From Stramonita haemastoma (lineage: Eukaryota > Mollusca > Gastropoda > Neogastropoda > Muricidae), in assembly GCA_030674155.1 (NCBI GenBank), contig CM060318.1, positions 78,500,887 through 78,564,886 on the forward strand: a stretch of DNA of 64,000 nt. Reading direction: 5' to 3'. Made by a program: the position numbers and the translations under genes. Below the pieces are notes generated by a model. That model had not been told where the DNA came from and made no database searches. It worked only from the letters and a program-made list of their open reading frames with translations. Positions 55,790-64,000 of this stretch are shown one piece after another. The first letter of the stretch is position 1. Every line of letters starts with the position of its first letter.

Positions 55790-55924
55790 CTGGAAAAGAA
55801 AAGACATTCAAGAACAGAAACTTATGGTTTTAGATATTATGCTGTGGAAAAAGTTTTAATAGATACATCTACAACTAACATGTACTGATCCACTCAAATA
55901 TGAAACAGTGTAATTCTGGTAAAA

Positions 55925-56300
55925 GGAACACAATATCAATAACAAACATGGCTCAGGCCCAAAGATGTGAGTTTCTGATGTAAAAAGATCAATACCTATA
56001 TTAAAAAATTGACATTGTGTGTTCATCCATGACAATCTTCCATAAGAAACATGATATCAATAACATGGCTCAGACCCATAGATGCACAAGTTACTGATGT
56101 AAAGTCAATGTCTATATAAAAATTTTATGCTTAAAGTATGTTGAGATTGTGTTCCTCCATGACAATCTTCCATAAGAAACACGATATCAATAACATGGCT
56201 CAGACCCATAGATGCACAAGTTACTGATGTAAGATCAATGCCTATATAAAACTTTATGCTTTAAAGTATGTTGAAATTGTGTACATCTATGACAATCTTC
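55925..56300. repeat. ~125-bp tandem repeat, three copies
   Basis: Units share ATCAATAACATGGCTCAGAC, GTTACTGATGTA, TCCATGACAATCTTCCATAA. The words also resemble dispersed family I (CCATGACAAG...TTAGCAT). Located in the intron between module exons B2 and A1. Confidence 0.78.
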
Positions 56301-56345
56301 CAACAATGCCCAACAACAACAAATGACATTCACATGTATAGTTAC

Positions 56346-56430
56346 CTTTATCTGGGCTTCCACTTGCTGGTGCCACATCCTCAGGCATTGAAGTACCTAG
56401 GACGGGAACAGCCTTGATGACAGAGGGAAT
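56346..56430 (-). CDS. Module exon B2 (hypothetical protein)
   Basis: 85 nt, 28 codons plus G: IPSVIKAVPVLGTSMPEDVA then PASGSPDK, joining A1 in phase (G|GT). Acceptor tttttgtgcag, donor gtaact. Homologous to the end of A1+B1 (VVILSTLTENVAQASGS). Confidence 0.45.
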
Positions 56431-56501
56431 CTGCACAAAAATATTTAGGCATTTTAAAATGAACATCTACACATACACAGAGAAGAAAAGGGGGAGAGAG
56501 A

Positions 56502-56554
<53 letters not shown>

Positions 56555-56732
56555 AGAGAGAGAGAAAGAGAAAGAGAGAGATCAAATAATTTAAATATTC
56601 TAACTCAATGGTGAACCGTGGGGCTCCAACCAAGGACTCCCCACCCCCAAAAAACAAAACCAAAAAAAAAAGAAAAAAAAAAAGTGGGAGAGGGGGGAGG
56701 GGAAGAAAGAAGAAACAGAAAAAGATACCTAC

Positions 56733-56997
56733 TGGAATTCTGTAGAAATCTGACGGGAGTGACTTGGCAGTGTAGTTTTCCAAGGTGCAGTTTTCATATA
56801 TGTAGTCTAGCATGGTGCTCCTGGGTGTAGTTCTCTATGGTGTTTTGCATGGTGCAGTTTTCCATAGTGCAGAGTTGTATGGTGAAGTCCTTTGTGATGA
56901 AATCCTCTGTCGTGAAGTCTTGTGTGGTGAAATTCTATGGTGAAGTCCTTTGCAATGAAATCCTCTGTCGTGAAGTCTTCCATAAAATCATTGGGGC
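56733..56997 (-). pseudogene. Module exon A2, frame-broken
   Basis: Starts (G)PNDFMEDFTTEDFIAKDF. Later parts lie in two other frames: TTQDFTTEDFITKDFTIQLC with MENCTMQNTIENYTQE, and finally ENCTLENYTAKSLPSDFYRI P, which is in phase with B2. At least two indels separate the frames. N-Y-T and N-C-T sequons recur. Confidence 0.45.
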
Positions 56998-57364
56998 CTG
57001 GAAGGCAGAGACATCCACAAATAAAACTTATGGTTTAATTATCTTATTATTTTTTTTACAGGGGAGTATTTGCTTAAAATGTGTGCACGCGCTTGCGTGC
57101 GTGCATGTGTGCCTGTACGTGTGTGTGTGTGTGTTGTTAGAGGAGAGATAACTATCGATGTTGAATACAGCATCTACCAATTAATATTAGTCAGCAAAAG
57201 AATGTCCTACTTCAGAAGAAATATCCTATGCGTAAACCAAAAGTACAAGGTTTACTTGTCTTGATCACAATGTGTACATTTACAAACAAAATCAGCACAC
57301 AGATTTCATTTAGGTCCAAGCGCTAAGCACTGGTTGCATCAAATTTTGTTACCATTACACGTAC

Positions 57365-57449
57365 CTTAGTGGGTGCTTCCACTTGCTGGTGCCGCATCCT
57401 CAGGCATTGAAGTACCTAGGACGGGAACAGTGTTGTTGGCAGAATGATT
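57365..57449 (-). pseudogene. Module exon B3
   Basis: Same 85-nt length as B2: NHSANNTVPVLGTSMPEDAA then PASGSTH and an in-frame TAA just before the gtacgt donor. The other reading frame over the last third is open (RHQQVEAPTK), so the stop is not certain to be used. Confidence 0.4.
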
Positions 57450-57746
57450 CTAAACAGACAGAAAAAGAATGGGAGACATTTTAAAATCAAATACCTGCAC
57501 AGATAAAGACACACAAAGAGAGAGCGAGAGAGAGAGCAAGCGAGAGAGAGACAGAGACAGAGAGAGACAGACAGACAGACAGAGAGAGAGAGTTCAAATA
57601 ATTTAAATATTTTTAACTCAGTGGTGAACCGTGGGGCTCTTACCAAGGACTCCCCACCCCCTAAAAACAAAACAAAACAAAAAAAGAGAAAAAAGTGGGG
57701 GGAGAGGGGGGAGGGGAAGAAAGAATAAACAGAAAAAGATACCTAC

Positions 57747-58064
57747 TGGAATTCTGTAGAAATCTGACGGTGTGACTTGGCAGCGTAGTTTTCCATGGTG
57801 CAGTTTTCATATATGTAGTCTAGCATGGTGCTCCTGGGTGTAGTTTTCTATTGTGTTTTCCATAGTACAGAGTAGTATGGGGAAGTCCTTTGCGATGAAG
57901 TCTTGTGTGGTGAGTCTTGCGATGAAATCTCTGTGTGAAGTCCTTTGCGATGAAGTTTTGTGTGGTGAGTCCTTTGCGATGAAGTTTTGTGTGGTGAAAT
58001 CCTCTGGTGAAGTCTTGTGCGGTGAAATCCTCTGTGGTGAAGTCTTCCATAAAACCAGTGGGGC
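57747..58064 (-). pseudogene. Module exon A3, frame-broken
   Basis: Acceptor cttccag|GCCCCACTGG. Opens PTGFMEDFTTEDFTAQDFT, then the same 15-bp repeats in shifted frames (TTQNFIAKDF, TTQDFIAKDF), ending in the CCA|gtaggt donor. Confidence 0.4.
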
Positions 58065-58364
58065 CTGGAAGGAAGAGACATCCAAGAATAAAAATTATGG
58101 TTTAGTTATTTCATTTTATTATTATTATTTTTTTTTTACAGGGGAGCATTTGCTTCAAATGTGCGCACGTGAGCGCTTGCGTGATGCGTGTGTGTATTGT
58201 GAGAGGAGAGATCATTTCATTTAATACATTTAGGCAAAACATCTGTTATTGTCAAACTGTTATGGTCATGCTGTATAGTATTTTTATCATGGAATTAATT
58301 TGTATTTTTAAGTAATAAAAAAAAAGTTTCAAAGTATCCAGTAGATAAAAAAAATTGTGAAAGG

Positions 58365-58590
58365 TAAAAGGTAAACGTGTTCCATAACCTATGTGGTCGT
58401 AGTGGAGCAAGGCATCAGATACCTCAGCTTCTCTAGGGGCCAGCATACTGAGGGCGGTACCCATCTCCTCTCCCTCACTGCTTTACCTTCCCTGACCCTA
58501 AAGACGGCAGGTGCCCATTTAAAGCTTGGTGGATTGGGGGGACTGTACTGAAGCCAAGGTGCTCAAAATGATCACTCGTCATAACAATTT
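58365..58590. repeat. Module spacer segment H, copy 1
   Basis: GTCGTAGTGGAGCAAGGCAT ... GCTTCTCTAGGGGCCAGCAT ... TGGATTGGGGGGACTGTACT is shared with 60050-60250 at high identity. Present in only two modules, so those two derive from one larger duplicated unit. Confidence 0.8.
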
Positions 58591-58795
58591 CTTGATAACA
58601 TTGGATACTGCACCTACCAATTAATATTAGCAAAAAAATGTCCTACTTGTGAAAAAATATCCTATGTGAAAACCGAAAGTATAGATTCACTTGTTTACAA
58701 TTTTTATATTTACAAACAAAATCAGCACACAGATTTCATTTAGGCCCAAGCACTAAGCACTGGTTGCATCAAATTTTTATTACCATTACCCGTAC

Positions 58796-58882
58796 CTTAG
58801 TGGGTGCTTCCACTTGCTGGTGCCAGCATCCTCAGGCTTTGAAAGTACCTAGGACGGGAACAGTGTTGTTGGCAGAATGATT
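58796..58882 (-). pseudogene. Module exon B4, frame-broken
   Basis: 87 nt because of two one-base insertions relative to B3 (CTTTCAAAGCC for CTTCAATGCC region, and GCTGGCACC). Splice sites conserved. Confidence 0.38.
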
Positions 58883-58984
58883 CTAAACAAACAAAAAAAA
58901 AGAACGGGAGACATTTTAAAATCAAATGCCTGCACAGTTGAAGACACACAAAGAGAGCGAGCGACGAGCGAGCGAGCGAGCGAG

Positions 58985-59030
<46 letters not shown>

Positions 59031-59215
59031 GACAGAGAGAGACAGAGAAGACAGAGAGAGAGTTCAAATAATTTAAATATTTTAACTCAGTGGTGAACCG
59101 TGGGGCTCCAACCAAGGACTCCCCACCCCCTAAAAAAAACAAAACAAAAAAAGAAAAAAAGTGGGGGGAGGGGAGAGGGGGGAGGGGAAGAAAGAAGAAA
59201 CAAAAAGATACCTAC

Positions 59216-59407
59216 TGGAATTCTGTAGAAATCTGACGGAGCGACTTGGCAGCGTAGTTTTCCATGGTGCAGTTTTCATATATGTGCTCCTGGGTGTAGT
59301 TCTCTATTGTGTTTTGCATGGTGCAGTTTTCCATATGCAGAATTGTATGGTGAAGTCCTTTGCGATGAAATTCTCTGTGGTGAAGTCTTGTATAAAATTA
59401 GTGGGGC
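59216..59407 (-). pseudogene. Module exon A4, shortened
   Basis: Acceptor cttccag|GCCCCACTAA, start of repeats (DFTTEN-like FIAKDF), then the distal part with NTIENYT-type units and the CCA|gtaggt donor. Fewer repeat units than A3 or A5. Confidence 0.38.
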
Positions 59408-59498
59408 CTGGAAGAAAGAGACATCCAAGAATAAAACTTATGGTTTAATTACTTTATCTTTTTTTTTTTTTTACAGGGGAGCATTTGCTTCAAATGTG

Positions 59499-59499
<1 letters not shown>

Positions 59500-59597
<98 letters not shown>

Positions 59598-59601
59598 TGT
59601 T

Positions 59602-59670
<69 letters not shown>

Positions 59671-59695
59671 TGTGTGTGTGTGTGGTGTGGTGTGT

Positions 59696-59754
<59 letters not shown>

Positions 59755-59790
59755 TGTGTGTGTGTGTGTGTTTTGTGTGTGTGTGTGTGG

Positions 59791-59821
<31 letters not shown>

Positions 59822-59850
59822 TGTGTGTGTGTGTGTGTGTGTTGTGTGTA
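59500..59850. repeat. 350-bp TG tract
   Basis: Near-continuous (TG)n with single GG interruptions. It occupies the same place as shorter TG tracts next to exon A of neighbouring modules (57115, 61868). Confidence 0.95.
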
Positions 59851-60049
59851 GGTGGATGTGTTGTGTGGTGTGTTATTGCGAAGAAGAGTCATTCATTTAA
59901 ATACTTTTGGCAAACATCTCAGTTACTGTAAACTGCTATGGTCATGCTGTATAGTATTTTTATACTGGAATTGATTTGTATTTTTTAAGTAATAAAAAAA
60001 AGGTTTCAAAGTATCCAGTAGATAAAAACAGAGTGAAGTTCATAACTAA

Positions 60050-60250
60050 AGGTAAAAATGTGGTTGTAGTGGAGCAAGGCATCAGATGCCTCAGCTTCTC
60101 TAGGGGCCAGCATATTGAAGGCGGTGCCCATCTCCTCTCCCTCGCTGCTTTACCCTCCCTGACCCTAAAGAGGGCAGGTACCAATTTACAGCTTGGTGGA
60201 CTGGGGGGACTGTACTGAAGCCAAGGTACTCAAATGGTCACTCGTCATAA
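60050..60250. repeat. Module spacer segment H, copy 2
   Basis: Second copy of segment H (GGTTGTAGTGGAGCAAGGCA ... CCCTAAAGAGGGCAGGTACC). Flanks on both sides also match those of copy 1, including the ATTAATATTAG segment following it. Confidence 0.8.
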
Positions 60251-60464
60251 CTATTTCTTGAGAACGCTGGATACCACATCTATCGATTAATATTAGTCAG
60301 CAAAAGAATGCCTACTTCAGAAGAAATATCCAATGTGTAAACCAAAAGTACAGGTTCACTTGTCTGTTTACAATTTTTATATTTACAAACAAAATCAGCA
60401 CACAGATTTCATTTAGGCCCAAGCGCTAAGTGGTTGTGTCAAATTTCGTTACCATTATCCGTAC

Positions 60465-60550
60465 CTTATTGGGTGCATTCCACTTGCTGGTGCCACATCC
60501 TCAGGCATTGAAGTACCTAGGACGGGAACAGTGTTGTTGGCAGAATGATT
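60465..60550 (-). pseudogene. Module exon B5
   Basis: 86 nt. An extra T relative to B3 removes the TAA stop (SGMHPIR ending) but changes the phase into exon A4. Confidence 0.38.
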
Positions 60551-60679
60551 CTAAACAAACAAAAAAAAAGAACAGGAGACATTTTAAAATCAAATGCCTG
60601 CACAGATACACACACACAAAGAGAGCGAGAGAGAGAGAGAGCTAGCGAGAGGCAGACGAAGAAGAGAGACAAGAGAGAC

Positions 60680-60731
<52 letters not shown>

Positions 60732-60831
60732 GTAAAGACAAAGAAACACAGCCAGCCAGCCAGCCAATTCAGCAGTCATAGAAACAAGTACATTCAAACA
60801 GGACTGCGTGGTCATGGAAAAGGAAAACTGG

Positions 60832-61080
60832 GTTGGGATAGCAGAGTGGTTAGAGTGTTGCGCTTGTGATCAGAGGCGAGGATTGAGCCACCACCTAGAC
60901 GCCTGTTTTAGGAAATTTTACCCTGGATGTTGATATAGTACCAACTCCATTCCACCTTCCCCCCAAGAGTCCTTCAGATAAAACTATACACTATATGTGA
61001 ACTATATGTGAAAGAGTGGGCCATTTTGTGATGATAGGAACAGATGGCAAAATGAATAAAAATAAAAAACCTGCATGCAC
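60832..61080 (+). repeat. SINE family B-like copy inside the A/B module array
   Basis: Head GATAGCAGAGTGGTTAGAGT is a good box A. The body is diverged (CCTTCAGATAAAACTATACA). Unique to one module spacer, so it inserted after the array formed. Confidence 0.65.
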
Positions 61081-61084
61081 ATAG

Positions 61085-61200
61085 GTGTCATGCTTAGACA
61101 CCATCCCTGAAGTCGGAATGTGGCTACCTTACAGGTGGGTAAAAACAGTCATATCCGCAAAATCTCACCATTTGTGAACATTAGAGCTCTAGCCAAGGAC
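61085..61200 (+). repeat. Tail D fragment
   Basis: GTCATGCTTAGACACCATCC then CTGAAGTCGGAATGTGGCTA and ATTAGAGCTCTAGCCAAGGA. Lies just 3' (plus strand) of the SINE at 60832. Confidence 0.65.
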
Positions 61201-61255
61201 CACTCCCCCTCCCCAAATAAAAAAAAAAAACCCCCCCCCAGAAAAAGATACCTAC

Positions 61256-61796
61256 TCAGTACTGGAGTTCTGTAGTTCCTTTCTAGACGTGAAAGGTGGT
61301 GGTAGAAATCTGACTGAGTGACTTGGCAGTGCAGTTTCCCAAGGTGCAGTCTTCTAGGGTGCTCTTGGGTGTACTTCTCTACAGTGTAGTTTTCTATGGT
61401 GCAGTTTTCTGAGATGCAGTCTACAATGGGCCTGTCTCCTATGGTGTAGTCTTGTATGGTGCTCTTGGGTGTAGATCTCTATTGCGTTTTCTATGGTGCA
61501 GTTCAATAGTGCAATGTCATCTAGTGAAGTCCTTTGTGGTGAAGTCTTGTGGTGAAGTCACCTGGGATGAAGTCGTCTATGGTGAAGTTCTTTATGGTGA
61601 AGTCATCTGGGGTGAAGTCTATGGTGAAGTTCTTTACAGTGAAATCTTCTGGGGTGAAGTTGTCTGGGGTGAAGTCTCTATGTGAAGTCTCTGGGGTGAA
61701 GTCCTTATGTGAAGTCCTCTGGGGTGAAGTCCTCTATGGTGAAGTCTTATGTGGTGTAGTCTTCCATAGTGTAGTTTTCCATAAGGTCAGTGAGGC
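61256..61796 (-). pseudogene. Module exon A5, longest copy
   Basis: Acceptor cttcag|GCCTCACTGA, start LTDLMENYTMEDYTT, then about thirty 15-bp units across shifted frames (TPEDFT, TIDDFIPGDFT, NCTIENYTVEKYTQE). The donor region is diverged, with 40 extra bases. Over 500 nt, it is the largest single repeat exon. Confidence 0.42.
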
Positions 61797-61865
61797 CTGA
61801 AGAAAGAGATTCAAGAATTAAAACTTGTGGTTTTAATTATCTATTACAGAGGAGCATTTGTTTTA

Positions 61866-61933
<68 letters not shown>

Positions 61934-62293
61934 GTAAGAGGAGTGATGTTTCAGTTAAATACTTTTAGGCACAACATCTCAGTTACTATCAAAACCATTA
62001 TGGTCATGCTGTATGGCATGTTTATACTGGACTTGGTCTGTATGTTTCAAGTAATAAAAAGAATGTTTTGAATTATTTAGTAGAAAACAATTTGTAGAAG
62101 TTCGTAACTGTCTCTCATTAAAGTTGGATATGGCATCTACCAATTTAATAGTAGTCAGCAAAAGACTGGCAAAGTTGAGTAGAAATATCCTATGCGGAAA
62201 CTAAAAAGTATAATGTTCACTTGTCTTGATCAATCGTTTTTATCAGGTAGATTTTATTTAGGCATGAGCTGTGTCGAATTATGTTACCTTTAC

Positions 62294-62384
62294 CAGTTCC
62301 TTATTGGGTGCTTCCACTTGCTGGTGCCGCATCCTCAGGCATTGAAGTACCTAGGACGGGAACAGTGTTGTTTGCAGAATGATT
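62294..62384 (-). pseudogene. Module exon B6
   Basis: Core identical to B3 (TVPVLGTSMPEDAAPASGST) then QF-like codons with an in-frame TAA. Two candidate donors, at 62293 and 62287. Confidence 0.38.
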
Positions 62385-62424
62385 CTACACAAAAAAACTG
62401 GTATTTCAAAATTAAATGCCTGCA

Positions 62425-62444
62425 GAGAGAGAGAGACAGACAGA

Positions 62445-62517
<73 letters not shown>

Positions 62518-62569
62518 AGAGAGACAGACAGACGAGACAGAGAGGAGAGAAGAGAGAGAGAGAGAGAGA

Positions 62570-62609
<40 letters not shown>

Positions 62610-62640
62610 AGGGAGGACAGACAGAGACAGACAGACAGAA
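62425..62640. repeat. GA tract of module 6
   Basis: (GA)n with ACAG and GAA variants. Equivalent tracts stand at the same place between exons B and A at 56490, 57510, 58955, 60615 and 63250. Confidence 0.92.
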
Positions 62641-62851
62641 CACAGAGACCAAGATAGTTACGCAAACAAGTTCAGGCACATATTCACACAGGCATAAGCG
62701 GTCATGCACCCATTTAGCCTAGTCTACACACATTTAGTCTAGTCTACACACATGTTAGATGGGTGGCATGATGAAAAAAAAATCTCAGATAGAGCACCCA
62801 ACTTTCACACAGAGAAATGATGGCAGGAACGGATGACAATCTTAAAAGTGT

Positions 62852-62970
62852 GTGCACATGTGTCATGTTTAGACACCATTCCTGAAATCGGAATGCAGCT
62901 ATCTTAACGGTGGATAAAAATGGTCGCAGACAAAATCTCACAAATTATAAACCTTGCTTTAGCCAAGGAA
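62852..62970 (+). repeat. Tail D fragment
   Basis: GTCATGTTTAGACACCATTC, CTGAAATCGGAATGCAGCTA and AAACCTTGCTTTAGCCAAGG, ending in a C-run. Nearly the same as the copy at 61085, suggesting module duplication or recent activity. Confidence 0.65.
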
Positions 62971-63022
62971 TAACCCCCCCCCCCCCCCCAAAAAAAAAAA
63001 AAACAGACAGAAAGATACCAAC

Positions 63023-63192
63023 TGGAGTTCTGTAGTTTCTTGATGTAGAAGGTGGTGGTAGAAAATGTGACTGAGTGACTTGGCAGTGTAGTTTTCCAAG
63101 GCGCCTTCTTACAAAGTGCAGTTTTCCAAGGTGTAGTTCTCCTTGGTGTAGTTTTTGCAAGGTGCGTTTCTCCAAGGAGCAGTATGCCGTGA
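63023..63192 (-). pseudogene. Module exon A6, 5' part missing
   Basis: Reads CKNYTKENYTLENCTL in one frame and GKLHCQVTQSHF in another, ending CCA|gttggt. The usual GCCCCA acceptor is absent. The exon joins directly to sequence that follows exon B in other modules, so it arose by deletion. Confidence 0.35.
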
Positions 63193-63249
63193 TTCTAAAC
63201 CAAAAAATGAACATTTTAAAATTGAATGCAAGTACAGACACACAAGGAA

Positions 63250-63260
63250 TGGGGGAGAAG

Positions 63261-63347
<87 letters not shown>

Positions 63348-63640
63348 CAGGAGAGAGAGAAGAAGAGAGAGAGAAGAGACAGGGAGAGAGAGAAAGGAAA
63401 AGGGCGAGAGAAAGGAGAGGGGAGAGAGAGAAGGGGGAGTGAGAAGAGGAGGAGGGAGAGGGGGGAAAGAGAGACACAGAGACAGACAGACAGAGAGAGG
63501 GGGGGGAGAGAGAGAGGAGAGGAAAGAGAGAGAGAGGGGGGGGGAGAGGGGGGGAGAGAGAGAGAGAGAGGAGAGAGAGGGGGGGAGAGAGAGAGAGAGG
63601 GGGGGAGGGAGACAGAGAGAGAGAAAGGCAGGCAGGCAGA
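63250..63640. repeat. GA/GGGG polypurine tract of module 7
   Basis: About 390 bp, almost pure purine, with poly-G blocks. Longest of the module GA tracts. Open frames through it are compositional only. Confidence 0.92.
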
Positions 63641-63740
63641 CACAGTTGTGGAAACATATCTAACATAAATTCAAGGCTTCAGTGATACCACCAGCAAAAG
63701 CACCAACAAAAAAAAGTTTTATAAATGTATGTGTACTTAC

Positions 63741-63783
63741 CTCTGTGAGGTCTTGATTTGATGCTGGAGACAATGCCAGAGAA
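63741..63783 (-). other. Possible module exon B7
   Basis: Between cttag and a strong gtaagt donor: SLALSPASNQDLTE, which recalls DVAPASGSPDK of B2. Weak similarity over a short length. The upstream sequence to the window end shows no clear continuation. Confidence 0.22.
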
Positions 63784-64000
63784 CTAAGATGACCCACATG
63801 ACTTTTAACACCTATGCTAGGACTTTAAGGAATAAGGGCAAGAAGGAAGAGACCTAGAAGGTCGAGTAAATGCTTGAAGAAAGTGTTTGGGGGCCGGATG
63901 TGTCCTTTCCCCTTCAGCACTGTGTGCTAGGGTCTTGCTGGCTATGCCATTTTAGGACACCAAAATCAATGCTGACGCCAAGACTGGTTCACTTTGTGAT

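Larger units (their letters stand above)
55422..63783 (-). other. Tandem array of a two-exon (A/B) module; unrecognised gene or decayed cluster
   Basis: In transcript direction the order is B7, A6, B6, A5, B5, A4, B4, A3, B3, A2, B2, A1+B1, from right to left. Each module has exon A (15-bp repeats after a cttcag acceptor and the start GCCCCAnTG), a GA tract plus the text TGGTGAACCGTGGGGCTCCA, and exon B with the core GTTCCCGTCCTAGGTACTTC. Donor of A is CCA|gtaggtatc and donor of B is AAG|gtacg. The phases A2 to B2 (0) and B2 to A1 (1) match exactly. Most copies carry frameshifts or stops, so either the cluster is decaying or the assembly is poor here. The product is not recognised. Confidence 0.6.

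Noticed and set aside
55422..55811. Assigning the repeat exon to the pentapeptide-repeat (A-D/N-L-x-x) family
   Set aside because: The period is five residues, but the position before Asp is Glu/Lys, not Ala/Ser/Thr, and Cys or Tyr replaces Leu. The family definition is not met.

Overview
This is eukaryotic nuclear DNA: AT-rich, intron-rich, full of CA/TG and GA microsatellites, minisatellites and short interspersed repeats. The one gene I recognise is animal-like, and the repeat make-up (tRNA-derived SINEs, a CR1/L2-like LINE tail, a piggyBac-like remnant, long microsatellites) would suit a lophotrochozoan, most likely a mollusc. That assignment is an inference. No organelle, bacterial, rRNA or CRISPR features were seen.

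Positions 568-43500, minus strand, hold what looks like a complete Vps8 gene, the CORVET-specific subunit of the early-endosome tethering complex. I placed 40 coding exons, all with GT-AG introns, totalling about 4.1 kb of coding sequence (about 1,370 codons, against about 1,430 in the human protein as I remember it). The order is an acidic N-terminus (exons 1-3), a WD40-type beta-propeller (about exons 5-17), an alpha-solenoid (about exons 18-37) and a C-terminal RING-H2 domain (exons 38-39). The exon order follows the protein with no gaps. However, seven exons carry small reading-frame lesions. All four single-base losses inside exons 4, 6, 20 and 36 fall in the same G(G)TG context, and exon 37 has an extra in-frame TGA. 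Assembly error is the simplest explanation.

The Vps8 introns carry most of the repeats: three SINE-like families, a 180-bp family with five copies in one orientation, a piggyBac-type element with TTAA ends and two perfect 20-bp palindromes (16528-17597), and several minisatellites. Three of the repeats copied parts of Vps8 exons: an inverted copy of the start of exon 7, tandem copies of the exon 23 donor edge, and copies of the exon 9 acceptor. A minisatellite also abuts the acceptor of RING exon 39.

Positions 43501-55400 contain no recognised gene. They hold two SINEs just upstream of Vps8, a 5'-truncated LINE reverse-transcriptase fragment (44525-46440, minus), a quiet stretch (46.4-50.4 kb), and a degenerate minisatellite of about 40 bp per unit spread over 50.45-54.88 kb and split by SINE insertions.

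Positions 55422-63783, minus strand, are the most unusual part. A two-exon module (A = 15-bp repeats encoding a pentapeptide of the form [F/Y/C]-T-x-[E/K]-[D/N/Q]; B = a conserved 85-nt exon), together with a GA tract between them, has been tandemly copied about six times. Splice sites are conserved and the intron phases of A and B match at the 3' end. Most copies have broken frames. I do not recognise the encoded protein.
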